A stretch of 51,762 nt of DNA from Mucilaginibacter saanensis (GCF_014200575.1 NZ_JACHBZ010000026.1:1-51762); one strand, 5' to 3'; shown: positions 32,346 through 40,856, numbered from the stretch's first letter. The notes: generated from the sequence alone by a model not told the origin. A program made the numbers and translations.

Positions 32346-32364
32346 TATAAAAAGGAGTTTCTTT

Positions 32365-33759
32365 TTACTTGCGTATCCGGGTGTAAATGATATTTAGCTT
32401 AATATGATTTACCTTGTTAGGTGTTGTATTATCAGTTCCAACCAGTATGCTCCGGCCTGCGGTTGCCACGGTTTGCGCTATATCAACCCCCGCTGTGGTA
32501 TTGATTACAGTAGTATCAACAGGTGCTATATAAGTACCATAATCAATGGTCTTTTTACGTATCAGATCCTGAATGTATGCAGTTACCACAAAATGATATT
32601 CTTTCTGTGTTTTATTATAGAAACCACCAAATACAGCAGCTCCTGCACTACGCGCATCGGCCGTTGAGGCATCCTGGATATAGGTACGTGCATGAGCCAG
32701 ATCTAACTGATACATGGTTAACTTAGGTAAGGGTGCAAACGGAATACCGGAGTTTGCTACCGGTGTAATTACCAGTTCGGCACGGTTCAATACAATAGAA
32801 TCTGAATTAAACTTATCCAGCCCCGGGAAACTTATCTTAGCTCTTAAGCCACCGGCTCCCTGCAGGTAAACAACGTTTTGTGAGGTAGACTGGTTATTTA
32901 ATGCCGCAGTAATAGTTGCAGAACGTGTGTAAGCAATCTCCGCCGCATGCGACGAGAATGGCAACGAAACCGTAGCCGTATCTATAGTGGTACCACTTAC
33001 AGACTTGTAAAATACGTCTATATGTGATGAATCAACCGCAAGCTGCATAATACCACCCACATCTGTTGATTGTGCCTTGTCAAGCCTAACATATAAACCT
33101 TTTATAAAGTTCTGGAAAAGTGTGGTTGATGCAAGCTGTGAGCCGTTTGCGTTAAACAGGTTGTCATAAATAAATTTTTTGCTGAACGGGATACGCACCT
33201 GCGGACCTACCTTTTGTATGGTATCTACCTTAGCATCCCTGATATTAACAATGGTTACACTGTCATGTGTGCGGGGAGTAAAGGTTTTTGTACCCAGTAA
33301 AGTACCGGTATTAACCTGCCAGCGCTTGGTGTTATAATAAACCTGTGAGCCGGCCTTTTCATTTAACTGGTACACATTGGCTATATAACGGGTAGCTACA
33401 GAGTCGCCGTAAAAGCCGTTTGCATAGCGTAACACCATTACAACCGAGTCAATAGTTAAAGTACCTGCTGGCACGGTATAGGCCGCATTGTTTGGTAACG
33501 AAAGGGCAAGTACCACACTTGATTTGGTTGATCCTAATTCAGGGTCATCAAAATTACCAAGGGGTGTTTTTGCAAGGGAGGATGTTACCACAGAATCTTC
33601 GGCAACGGTGTTGATCACAATGTTTGAGTCAACAATTAAGCTTCCGTTAATCTGGTTTGAAGAATCGATACCTAAACCAATTCCATCCTGGCGTTTACAA
33701 CTATTAAAAATAAAAAGACTTATTAACAGTGTCAATAAGTCTAATCTTAAAAATTTCAT
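32365..33759 (-). CDS. DUF4270-family lipoprotein
   Basis: The 464-residue protein has a lipoprotein signal (LLISLFIFNSCKRQ, Cys21) and matches the Bacteroidota family DUF4270: NGSLIVDSNIVINTVAEDSV, the LGNFDDPELGSTKSSVVLAL block, and an ending with TTPNKVNHIKLNIIYTR. The mature part is beta-rich and predicted to face outward from the outer membrane or periplasm. It begins 15 bp after the end of the GT5-like gene on the same strand, so the two are one transcript; this pairing is known to me from other Bacteroidota. The biochemical role is unknown. Confidence 0.85.
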   Translation of the reverse strand: MKFLRLDLLTLLISLFIFNSCKRQDGIGLGIDSSNQINGSLIVDSNIVINTVAEDSVVTSSLAKTPLGNFDDPELGSTKSSVVLALSLPNNAAYTVPAGTLTIDSVVMVLRYANGFYGDSVATRYIANVYQLNEKAGSQVYYNTKRWQVNTGTLLGTKTFTPRTHDSVTIVNIRDAKVDTIQKVGPQVRIPFSKKFIYDNLFNANGSQLASTTLFQNFIKGLYVRLDKAQSTDVGGIMQLAVDSSHIDVFYKSVSGTTIDTATVSLPFSSHAAEIAYTRSATITAALNNQSTSQNVVYLQGAGGLRAKISFPGLDKFNSDSIVLNRAELVITPVANSGIPFAPLPKLTMYQLDLAHARTYIQDASTADARSAGAAVFGGFYNKTQKEYHFVVTAYIQDLIRKKTIDYGTYIAPVDTTVINTTAGVDIAQTVATAGRSILVGTDNTTPNKVNHIKLNIIYTRIRK

Positions 33760-33774
33760 ATATAATATTAAAGA

Positions 33775-34599
33775 TTATGCAACATGCACCAATTCGTCGT
33801 TGGTAATTTCGTCGTAAAAATTGTAATAATTTTCGAAATCTGCGGTAGAATCAAACTCTAAAACCGATTTATTGCTGTTTTTAACATTATTTAACACATC
33901 TGCGTCTATATGCTCGCTGCCCAAAACTATCCCGTCAGAGTACTGAATGGCACCTGCGTACAGGGCAGAGTTAGTACCTTCTTTGTAAGCTTCAACGTGC
34001 TGCTCGGTCATGTTATTCATCACAGCTTTGCGCACAAATTCGCCATTCATTTTCTCTTTAAAATCATTCTCGTAAATAGAGTAGATGATTTTTGAGTTTT
34101 TAAACGTAGGATCGTCTTTGTAAGTAGTTTTCAAATAAGCCGGTACCAATGCACTTAACCAACCATGGCAGTGAATAATATCCGGAGCCCATCCTAATTT
34201 TTTTACTGTTTCCAATGCTCCTTTGCAAAAGAAAATCATTCGCTCATCATTGTCGGCATAAAACTTACCGTCTTTATCACCAAACACATGTTTACGCTGA
34301 AAATATTCTTCATTATCTAAAAAATACACCTGCATACGCGCCGCCGGGATAGATGCTACTTTAATGATCAGCGGGTTATCATTATCATTGATAATAATAT
34401 TCATACCCGATAAACGAATCACTTCATGAAGTCTGTTCCTGCGCTCATTAATATTACCAAAACGCGGCATAAGGATACGAATTTCGTAACCTTTCTCCTG
34501 CATAGCCTGCGGAAGTTGGCGTGTTATTTCAGCAATTTTTGTGAGTTCGAGAAAGGGAGACATTTCATGAGTTATAAACAAAAGCTTAGATTTACCCAT
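33775..34599 (-). CDS. Half-size GT5 glycogen/starch synthase-like protein
   Basis: The 274-residue protein corresponds only to the N-terminal Rossmann half of GT5 glycogen synthases: KLLFITHEMSPFLELTKIAE, the RFGNINERRNRLHEVIR region, and PDIIHCHGWLSALVPAYLK. The KxGGL loop that binds ADP-glucose at the N-terminus is replaced by ELTKIAEIT, and the whole C-terminal GT1 domain with its ExxGLxxxE motif is missing, so glycosyl transfer is doubtful. Start is the ATG at 34599 (a GTG codon precedes it). It is divergent from panC and co-transcribed with the DUF4270 lipoprotein. Annotated in other Bacteroidota as glycogen/starch synthase, but its function is better called unknown. Confidence 0.85.
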   Translation of the reverse strand: MGKSKLLFITHEMSPFLELTKIAEITRQLPQAMQEKGYEIRILMPRFGNINERRNRLHEVIRLSGMNIIINDNDNPLIIKVASIPAARMQVYFLDNEEYFQRKHVFGDKDGKFYADNDERMIFFCKGALETVKKLGWAPDIIHCHGWLSALVPAYLKTTYKDDPTFKNSKIIYSIYENDFKEKMNGEFVRKAVMNNMTEQHVEAYKEGTNSALYAGAIQYSDGIVLGSEHIDADVLNNVKNSNKSVLEFDSTADFENYYNFYDEITNDELVHVA

Positions 34600-34752
34600 C
34601 ACTTAATCAGTATTAAATATGTAAAGAAGTCAAAAAATTTGAGTCTGCAAATATAATCATTATTATATGAACTGTCAACGAATTATGCAAGTAACTTTTG
34701 GTATTTTTTGGGCAAATGCACACCTTTACCAAATTTTGTAAACGTATTTACA

Positions 34753-35583
34753 TTGAAGATATTTACCACCAAAAAAGAAATTGCACAGTATTTTACTCAT
34801 AAAGAGAACAAAATAGTGGGCTTTGTACCAACCATGGGCGCCCTGCACCAGGGCCACCTGTCGCTCATTAAACAGGCACAGCAAAACAGTGCCGAAGTAG
34901 CGTGCAGCATTTTTGTAAACCCTACCCAGTTTAATGATCCCAAAGATCTTGAAAAATACCCCAGGCCAATAGCTGCAGATATAGCTATGCTTGAGCAGGT
35001 TAACTGCGATATTTTATTTAACCCCACAGTTAATGAAATATATGATGATAATGAGAAATGGCATTTAAATATAGGCGATCTGGAACATTTGCTCGAAGGT
35101 GAGTTCAGGCCAGGGCACTACCAGGGAGTTACGCAGGTGGTTTACAAACTATTCAGCATTGTTAAGCCTGATGTTGCTTTTTTTGGCCAGAAAGACTACC
35201 AGCAGTTTATGGTGATCAGTAAAATGGTTGAGCTGCTAAACATGCCGGTTAAGTTAGTGATGTGCCCCATACAACGCGAAAGCGACGGCCTGGCCATGAG
35301 TTCAAGAAACATACACTTAACCCCCGCCGACCGCAGCAATGCCCTCATCCTATCCAAAACCCTAAACTGGGTTAAGTACAATTTTAATGCAGACGATATA
35401 CCTGCGCTAAAGCAACAAGCCGAACTAATGATTAGTAATCAACCCGGAATTGAACTGGAGTACCTTGAAATTGTTGACGGCAAAACCCTGCACCCCGCTA
35501 CAGCCAACACCAAAAGCATAGTAGCCCTTGTAGCAGCCAGGGCAGGCAAAACAAGACTAATAGATAATATGCTGATAGCGTAG
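34753..35583 (+). CDS. panC: Pantoate--beta-alanine ligase
   Basis: PanC joins pantoate and beta-alanine using ATP, the last step of pantothenate synthesis. The protein (276 aa from a TTG at 34753, giving M-KIFTTKKEIAQYF; an ATG 45 bp upstream would add 15 unrelated residues) has the nucleotidyltransferase signature GFVPTMGALHQGHLSL (HxGH at 32-35), FVNPTQFNDPKDLEKYPR, FFGQKDYQQFMVI, and the KMSKS-like MSSRN loop. It is divergent from the GT5-like gene and followed, after a repeat-filled 182-bp gap, by panD on the same strand, which supplies its beta-alanine. Confidence 0.93.
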   Translation: MKIFTTKKEIAQYFTHKENKIVGFVPTMGALHQGHLSLIKQAQQNSAEVACSIFVNPTQFNDPKDLEKYPRPIAADIAMLEQVNCDILFNPTVNEIYDDNEKWHLNIGDLEHLLEGEFRPGHYQGVTQVVYKLFSIVKPDVAFFGQKDYQQFMVISKMVELLNMPVKLVMCPIQRESDGLAMSSRNIHLTPADRSNALILSKTLNWVKYNFNADDIPALKQQAELMISNQPGIELEYLEIVDGKTLHPATANTKSIVALVAARAGKTRLIDNMLIA

Positions 35584-35590
35584 GGAAAAG

Positions 35591-35740
35591 GAGGTGAAAG
35601 GATAAAGGTTAAAGGCGAAAGGTAAAAGGGTAAAGGTAATTTTTACTTAAATGTTAAAACTCGGCAATAACACCTTTTGCCTTTACCCTTTCACCTAACT
35701 ATTTTCACCTTTGACCTTTCGCCTTTATCCTTTCACCTAC
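35591..35740. repeat. Purine/pyrimidine-asymmetric inverted repeat between panC and panD
   Basis: The left arm is a run of AAAGG units (GAGGTGAAAGGATAAAGG, AAAGGCGAAAGGTAAAAGGG; 35591-35639) and the right arm (35672-35740) is its imperfect reverse complement (CCTTTACCCTTTCACC, CGCCTTTATCCTTTCACC). The same unit pattern is at 10781-10815 and 37951-37986. Confidence 0.65.
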
Positions 35741-35753
35741 TATTAATTATTTA

Positions 35754-35761
35754 TAACTTTG
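35754..35761 (+). promoter_or_regulatory. Candidate -7 box (TAACTTTG) for panD
   Basis: An exact TAnnTTTG ends 4 bp before the panD ATG at 35766. If used, the transcript would have almost no leader, as for csaA. Confidence 0.45.
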
Positions 35762-35765
35762 CGCC

Positions 35766-36116
35766 ATGGTTATTGAGATATTAAAGTCCAAAATTCACCG
35801 GGTTAAAATAACACAGGCTGAGTTGAATTATGTGGGCAGTATTACAATTGATGAAGACTTGATTGATGCGGCTAATATTATCCCCAATGAGAAAGTACAA
35901 ATTGTAAATAATAATAATGGCGCACGCTTTGAAACCTACGTTATAAAAGGCGAGCGCGGCAGCGGAACTGTATGCCTTAACGGCGCAACCGCACGGCTGG
36001 CCCAGGTAGGCGATATTGTGATCATCATGTCATACACTTATTTGGAAATGGATGAGGCCCGCAAATATGAGCCGATATTGGTATTTCCTGATGCGGATAA
36101 TAAATTATTAAAGTAA
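35766..36116 (+). CDS. panD: Aspartate 1-decarboxylase precursor
   Basis: The 116-residue proenzyme ([20 protein letters not shown]) cleaves itself between Gly24 and Ser25 in NYVGSITID, leaving a pyruvoyl group that decarboxylates aspartate to beta-alanine. The C-terminal part has the typical [20 protein letters not shown] and [12 protein letters not shown]. It follows panC on the same strand and completes the beta-alanine branch of pantothenate synthesis; panB is not in the window. Length and start match the family. Confidence 0.96.
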   Translation: MVIEILKSKIHRVKITQAELNYVGSITIDEDLIDAANIIPNEKVQIVNNNNGARFETYVIKGERGSGTVCLNGATARLAQVGDIVIIMSYTYLEMDEARKYEPILVFPDADNKLLK

Positions 36117-36149
36117 TTTATGGGCACTAAACCGTCGCTATTTTACTTG

Positions 36150-36188
36150 ATGAAACCTCTTCTTATCCTTTCGCTTCTTTTTGCTTAA
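36150..36188 (+). pseudogene. Signal-peptide fragment of the TonB-like gene, cut by an in-frame TAA
   Basis: ATG at 36150 opens MKPLLILSLLFA, then TAA at 36186-36188, then in the same frame VSCFAQRQNVYF leading without interruption into the downstream TonB-like protein. Reading through the stop gives a normal signal peptide ending FAQ. A single base change (for example TTA to TAA) would explain it. Either a natural nonsense mutation or a sequencing error. Confidence 0.75.
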
Positions 36189-36224
36189 GTAAGCTGTTTT
36201 GCACAACGGCAAAATGTTTACTTT

Positions 36225-37118
36225 TTGAAAAACAATGGTAAACATGTTGATTTACGCGATAGTGCCGATTTTATCCGGATAGTACGCGAGCCCGATTCAG
36301 CGTCGGCATTTTACAATGTATTTGAATTTTATCCTAATGGTACAAATAAACTGATCGGAAAAAGTTCATTTATTGACCCGCTGAGGCTGGAAGAGCAATG
36401 TATAACTTATTACAAAAACGGGCACAAGCAAAAAACATGCACCTACAAAAATGGCCAGCTGATTAATAATGAATATGATTATTACCCCAACGGCAAACTT
36501 TACCAGGCAAAACAATTCCCGGCTGATGGAAAATACTACAATGAGCTCGAAAACAATTTCCTGCTCACAGAATGCCTTGATTCATTGGGCACAAAACTGG
36601 TGACCAACGGCAATGGGCACTATGTTGGTTATGATGATGACTTCAAAAAAACAACCAAAGAAGGCGACATAAAAAATGGCAAACGCGATGGTTTATGGAA
36701 AGGCCGGTTTGATGAGGTGCACACTCGTTTCGAAGAAAATTACGCCAACGGCGTACTTATTTCAGGTACAGCCACGCTTGACGGTGGCAAAATAAACACC
36801 TACACCAAAGCAAGAATGATAGCGCCTGAATTTAAAGGCGGAATTGAGGCTTTTGGCAGATACCTTTCCAGAAAAATTGAATATCCCTATACAGCGCGCC
36901 GGGACAATATAGAAGGTAGGGTTGTTTTATCATTTGTAGTTGAAAAAAACGGACAGGTAACAGAGATCAAAGTACAAACAGCTGTAAATCCCGAACTGGA
37001 TAATGAAGCCATAAGAGTTTTAAAAGAATCGCCAATATGGGTGCCTGGCAAAAGGTTTGGAGTACCGGTAAGGGTAATTTACAGCGTACCCATTAATTTT
37101 GCCTTAAACGGAAACTAA
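36225..37118 (+). CDS. Energy-transducer TonB-like protein with MORN/YwqK-type repeats; export signal disrupted
   Basis: The intact body of 297 residues has an N-terminal half with YPNG-type repeats (FYPNGTNKLIG, YYKNGHKQKTCTYKNGQL, YYPNGKLYQAKQF), as in YwqK/MORN-like antitoxin-annotated proteins, and a C-terminal TonB domain (VVLSFVVEKNGQVTEIKV, NPELDNEAIRVLKESPIWVPG). Such proteins normally carry a signal peptide; here the matching signal lies immediately upstream in the same frame but is separated by a TAA codon (36186-36188). A TTG at 36225 is the first possible start after it, which would make a protein without export signal. It is likely a recent pseudogene or a sequencing error. Its stop overlaps that of the convergent lipoprotein gene. 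Confidence 0.7.
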   Translation: MKNNGKHVDLRDSADFIRIVREPDSASAFYNVFEFYPNGTNKLIGKSSFIDPLRLEEQCITYYKNGHKQKTCTYKNGQLINNEYDYYPNGKLYQAKQFPADGKYYNELENNFLLTECLDSLGTKLVTNGNGHYVGYDDDFKKTTKEGDIKNGKRDGLWKGRFDEVHTRFEENYANGVLISGTATLDGGKINTYTKARMIAPEFKGGIEAFGRYLSRKIEYPYTARRDNIEGRVVLSFVVEKNGQVTEIKVQTAVNPELDNEAIRVLKESPIWVPGKRFGVPVRVIYSVPINFALNGN

Positions 37119-37642
37119 TTACGCGGATAAGCGCCTAAACTAAGCGATACCTTTAAACTTACGTCAACATTATTGCTTTTACGCAGCAGGTAAACCATCC
37201 TGATGCGTACGTTTGGCTGGCGCACCAGATCGTCTAAAAAGTGCGAATTATCAATATCCAGCACAATATCATTACCAACGGTAGGTGTAATATCCTTACG
37301 CACCGCTACCAGTACTTCATCGCTGCCATCGGCCTTGCCCATATAAACCCTTAAAGAAACAATATTGCCAATGTTATAATTAGAAGGATCCTTTGACAGT
37401 AACTTGGCCGATATCACCCTCACCTCGCTTATTTTGCCTGCATTGTTACCATCTTTTGTAAAATCCTGATCAAAACTGGTTGCTGTACTCAAGGCAGTGT
37501 GCGCCTCGCCCACCGTTGCCGATGCCGGGATCACCATATTAGCCGTATACGGAAAGGTTGACTTTACGATGGACTGCATCATGGCACAGCTGCCAAAAAA
37601 TAAAATTGAGGCAAGTAAAACAAATACAGGTTTCTTCATCAT
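37115..37642 (-). CDS. Hypothetical lipoprotein (175 aa)
   Basis: The product has a lipoprotein signal (MMKKPVFVLLASILFFGSC, Cys19 followed by AMMQSIV). The mature part is beta-strand-rich (GKISEVRVISAKLLSKDP, NIVSLRVYMGKADGSDEVLVAVRKD, VRIRMVYLLRKSNNVDVSLKVSLSLG) with a DIDNSHFLDDLVRQPNV helix before the last strands, suggestive of a small beta-sandwich at the outer membrane. I do not recognise the family. It converges on the TonB-like gene, the stop codons overlapping by 3 bp, and it is divergent from carB. Confidence 0.72.
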   Translation of the reverse strand: MMKKPVFVLLASILFFGSCAMMQSIVKSTFPYTANMVIPASATVGEAHTALSTATSFDQDFTKDGNNAGKISEVRVISAKLLSKDPSNYNIGNIVSLRVYMGKADGSDEVLVAVRKDITPTVGNDIVLDIDNSHFLDDLVRQPNVRIRMVYLLRKSNNVDVSLKVSLSLGAYPRN

Positions 37643-37877
37643 AATTCAGTTGTAAGGTAATTGATGAATACTACAATTACAAGTTTAATTAGTTATATAA
37701 ATATATCAAGATTTTATGGAAACAAATAGTTTCAGGGGCAGACAATCACTATATTATACACTATAAAAATTTAAAACATAAACCCGGCTCAAACCTGGTC
37801 AAATAACCCAATTAACAGATGTGTATAAATTATATACATTAATTCTAAAAAAAATATTAAATGTTTTCACAAAACTC

Positions 37878-37885
37878 TATCTTTG
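37878..37885 (+). promoter_or_regulatory. Candidate -7 box (TATCTTTG) for carB
   Basis: TATCTTTGCACCCC is the classic Bacteroidota promoter context. It lies 112 bp before the carB start, leaving a leader that contains a CCGAC/GTCGG hairpin, conceivably a regulatory site for pyrimidine control. Confidence 0.5.
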
Positions 37886-37950
37886 CACCCCGACACTGAG
37901 GTCGGGATTTCTTCGCTCCCAGTGCATAGGAAAAATCGTTATCGTCTTAA

Positions 37951-37986
37951 CAGACTTTTGCCTTTTGACTTAGAACTTTTGACTTA
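37951..37986. repeat. CTTTTGCCTTTTGACTT repeat in front of carB
   Basis: ACAGACTTTTGCCTTTTGAC followed by TTAGAACTTTTGACTTAA shows direct repeats of TTTTGACTT and belongs to the same low-complexity family as 10781-10815 and 35591-35740. Confidence 0.5.
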
Positions 37987-37997
37987 ATAAAAGCCCT

Positions 37998-40814
37998 ATG
38001 CCCAAAGATAACTCCATCAAATCCGTACTAATTATTGGTTCAGGCCCTATTATTATAGGTCAGGCTTGTGAATTTGACTATGCCGGCTCGCAAGCTGCGC
38101 TATCACTCAAAGAAGAAGGGATTTCTGTATCCATTATCAACAGTAACCCTGCAACCATCATGACCGACAAGGTAATTGCCGATCATGTTTACCTGTTGCC
38201 ACTTACCTGCGCAAGTATTGAACAGATACTTACCGAACAAAAAATCGATGCTGTACTGCCTACTATGGGCGGCCAAACCGCGCTTAACCTTTGTATTGAG
38301 GCTGCAGAAAGCGGTATATGGGAAAAATACGGCGTAAAAATTGTTGGTGTTGATATTGCCGCAATTGAAAAAACAGAAAACCGCGAGGCTTTTCGCCAGT
38401 TAATGGTCGATATAGGAGTGGGGGTAGCTACATCAAAAATTGCCAACTCTTTTCTGGAAGGAAAAGAAGCTGCACAGGAAATTGGCTTCCCGCTGGTTAT
38501 CCGCCCAAGCTATACGCTGGGTGGTAAAGGAGCAGGTTTTGTACATAAAAAAGAAGAATTTGATGCTGCTTTAAGCCGCGGTTTGCAGGCATCACCATCG
38601 CACGAGGTTTTAGTGGAGCAGGCTGTAATAGGCTGGAAAGAATATGAGCTGGAGCTGTTGCGTGATAATAACGACAACGTGATCATCATCTGCTCTATCG
38701 AAAACTTTGACCCGATGGGTATCCACACCGGCGACTCGATCACCGTGGCCCCGGCCATGACCCTGAGCGACCGCTGCTACCAGGATATGCGTAACCAGGC
38801 CATCCGCATGATGCGTGCCATTGGCAACTTTGCAGGCGGCTGTAACGTACAGTTTTCTGTAAACCCGGCCGATGAAAGCATCATCGCTATTGAAATTAAC
38901 CCGCGCGTATCGCGCTCATCGGCACTGGCATCAAAAGCAACAGGTTATCCAATTGCTAAAATTGCTGCCAAGCTGGCCATAGGTTATAACCTTGATGAAA
39001 TTGAGAACCAGATCACCAAAACCACTTCGGCTTATTTTGAGCCAACATTGGATTATGTGATTGTTAAAATACCACGCTGGAACTTTGATAAATTTAAAGG
39101 TGCCAACCGCGAGCTGGGCCTGCAAATGAAATCAGTAGGCGAAGTGATGGGTATTGGCCGCAGCTTTATTGAAGCACTGCAAAAAGCCTGTCAGAGTTTA
39201 GAGATTGGCCGCGCCGGCTTAGGAGCCGACGGCCGTCAGAGCCGCAACCTGGACGAAATTATGCACAGCCTGGAGCACCCAAGCTGGGACAGGCTTTTCC
39301 ATGTGTATGATGCTTTAAGCTTAGGCGTTCCTATTGAGTCGGTACGTAAAGTAACCAAGATTGACCGCTGGTTCCTGAACCAGATCATGGATGTGGTGAA
39401 CCTGGAAAACGAATTACGCCGCTACTCGCTGACCAACATCCCTGAAGAGTTTTTCTACACCCTGAAACAAAAAGGTTTCTCTGACACCCAGATAGCCTAC
39501 ATTTTAGGTAACGTAACCGAAGAGGATGTTTACCAGCGCCGCAAAGCCCTGGGCATTAACCGCGTTTATAAAATGGTTGATACCTGCGCCGCGGAGTTCC
39601 CGGCAAAAACACCTTACTACTACTCTACTTATGATGGCGAGAACGAATCTATCTCATCTGATAAAAAGAAAATAATCGTATTAGGATCGGGCCCTAACCG
39701 CATTGGTCAGGGTATTGAGTTTGATTACAGCTGCGTACATGGTTTATTGGCCGCTAAAGAAGCAGGCTTTGAGGCCATCATGGTAAACTGTAACCCTGAA
39801 ACCGTATCAACCGACTTTAACATGGCCGACAAGCTGTACTTTGAGCCGGTATACTGGGAGCATGTTCGCGAGATTATTGAACTGGAAAAACCTTATGGTG
39901 TAATTGTTCAGTTAGGTGGTCAAACGGCTCTAAAAATGGCCGAAAAAATGCACGAGCATGGCATCAAAATCATCGGTACATCATTCAATGATATGGATAT
40001 CGCCGAGGATCGCGGTCGCTTTTCAGACTTGCTGAAAGAACTTGACATCCCTTACCCTAAATACGGTGTTGCCGAAAGTGCCGAAGAAGCGCTTGAAGTA
40101 GCTCACCAGGTAGGTTACCCGGTGCTGGTACGCCCAAGCTATGTATTAGGCGGCCAGGGCATGAGCATTGTAATTAATGACGAGGACCTGGAAAAAGCGG
40201 TAGTAAGCCTACTGAAAAACCTTCCGGGCAATCGTGTACTGATTGACCACTTCCTTGATCGTGCCTCTGAGGCCGAGTCTGATTCCATCAGCGATGGTGA
40301 CGATGTGCATATTGTGGGCTTAATGGAGCATATTGAACCTGCCGGTATCCACTCAGGCGATTCATTTGCGGTATTGCCACCGTTTGATCTGTCAGAAAAC
40401 GTGATCAGCCAGATGGAAGAATACACGGTTAAAATAGCCAAGGCATTAAATGTGCGCGGTTTGCTTAACATCCAGTTTGCCATTAAAAATGATAAGGTAT
40501 ATGTAATTGAGGCCAACCCGCGTGCATCACGTACGGTACCTTTTATTGCCAAAGCTTATGATGTACCTTACATTAACATCGCGGCCAAAATTATGCTTGG
40601 CGCCAATAAACTCAAAGACTTCACCATTGAGCGTAAGCTTAAAGGGTATGCTATAAAAGAGCCTGTATTTTCCTTTGATAAGTTCCCTGAAGTAAACAAA
40701 GAGCTTGGCCCTGAAATGAAGTCGACCGGCGAAGCTATCCGCTTTATCCCTAACCTGGAAGACCCATATTTCAGACACTTGTACAAAGAGAAATCAATGT
40801 ACCTGAGCAAATAA
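37998..40814 (+). CDS. carB: Carbamoyl-phosphate synthase large subunit
   Basis: The 938-residue protein carries both ATP-grasp synthetase halves: the first starts SVLIIGSGPIIIGQACEFDYAGSQA, with RPSYTLGGKGAGFV, and the second starts IIVLGSGPNRIGQGIEFDYSC, with RPSYVLGGQGMSIV; IEANPRASRTVPFIAKA is the second-half Mg site. The protein ends at MYLSK shortly after the second GEAIRF segment, about 130 residues before the end of the E. coli enzyme, so the C-terminal MGS domain that binds UMP and ornithine is absent. It makes carbamoyl phosphate for pyrimidine and arginine synthesis. carA is not in the window. It has its own promoter and a hairpin after the stop. Confidence 0.96.
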   Translation: MPKDNSIKSVLIIGSGPIIIGQACEFDYAGSQAALSLKEEGISVSIINSNPATIMTDKVIADHVYLLPLTCASIEQILTEQKIDAVLPTMGGQTALNLCIEAAESGIWEKYGVKIVGVDIAAIEKTENREAFRQLMVDIGVGVATSKIANSFLEGKEAAQEIGFPLVIRPSYTLGGKGAGFVHKKEEFDAALSRGLQASPSHEVLVEQAVIGWKEYELELLRDNNDNVIIICSIENFDPMGIHTGDSITVAPAMTLSDRCYQDMRNQAIRMMRAIGNFAGGCNVQFSVNPADESIIAIEINPRVSRSSALASKATGYPIAKIAAKLAIGYNLDEIENQITKTTSAYFEPTLDYVIVKIPRWNFDKFKGANRELGLQMKSVGEVMGIGRSFIEALQKACQSLEIGRAGLGADGRQSRNLDEIMHSLEHPSWDRLFHVYDALSLGVPIESVRKVTKIDRWFLNQIMDVVNLENELRRYSLTNIPEEFFYTLKQKGFSDTQIAYILGNVTEEDVYQRRKALGINRVYKMVDTCAAEFPAKTPYYYSTYDGENESISSDKKKIIVLGSGPNRIGQGIEFDYSCVHGLLAAKEAGFEAIMVNCNPETVSTDFNMADKLYFEPVYWEHVREIIELEKPYGVIVQLGGQTALKMAEKMHEHGIKIIGTSFNDMDIAEDRGRFSDLLKELDIPYPKYGVAESAEEALEVAHQVGYPVLVRPSYVLGGQGMSIVINDEDLEKAVVSLLKNLPGNRVLIDHFLDRASEAESDSISDGDDVHIVGLMEHIEPAGIHSGDSFAVLPPFDLSENVISQMEEYTVKIAKALNVRGLLNIQFAIKNDKVYVIEANPRASRTVPFIAKAYDVPYINIAAKIMLGANKLKDFTIERKLKGYAIKEPVFSFDKFPEVNKELGPEMKSTGEAIRFIPNLEDPYFRHLYKEKSMYLSK

Positions 40815-40856
40815 TTAAAACATTAAATTACAGCTGTAGTTTAATTACTGATAAAC

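Larger units (their letters stand above)
37643..37997. other. 355-bp intergenic region with carB promoter
   Basis: AT-rich region between the divergent lipoprotein gene and carB. It holds a good TAnnTTTG box at 37878-37885, a small hairpin CCCCGACACTGAGGTCGGG (37889-37907), and an AAAGG-family pyrimidine/purine repeat at 37951-37986. No gene seen. Confidence 0.55.

Noticed and set aside
36186..36188. Stop codon as programmed read-through or selenocysteine
   Set aside because: The codon is TAA, not TGA, so selenocysteine is excluded, and no read-through context is visible. A mutation or base error is simpler.
36225..37118. YwqK-type toxin-antitoxin component
   Set aside because: The YPNG repeats match the name often given to such proteins, but the C-terminal TonB domain and the lost signal peptide point to an envelope protein; no toxin partner is adjacent.
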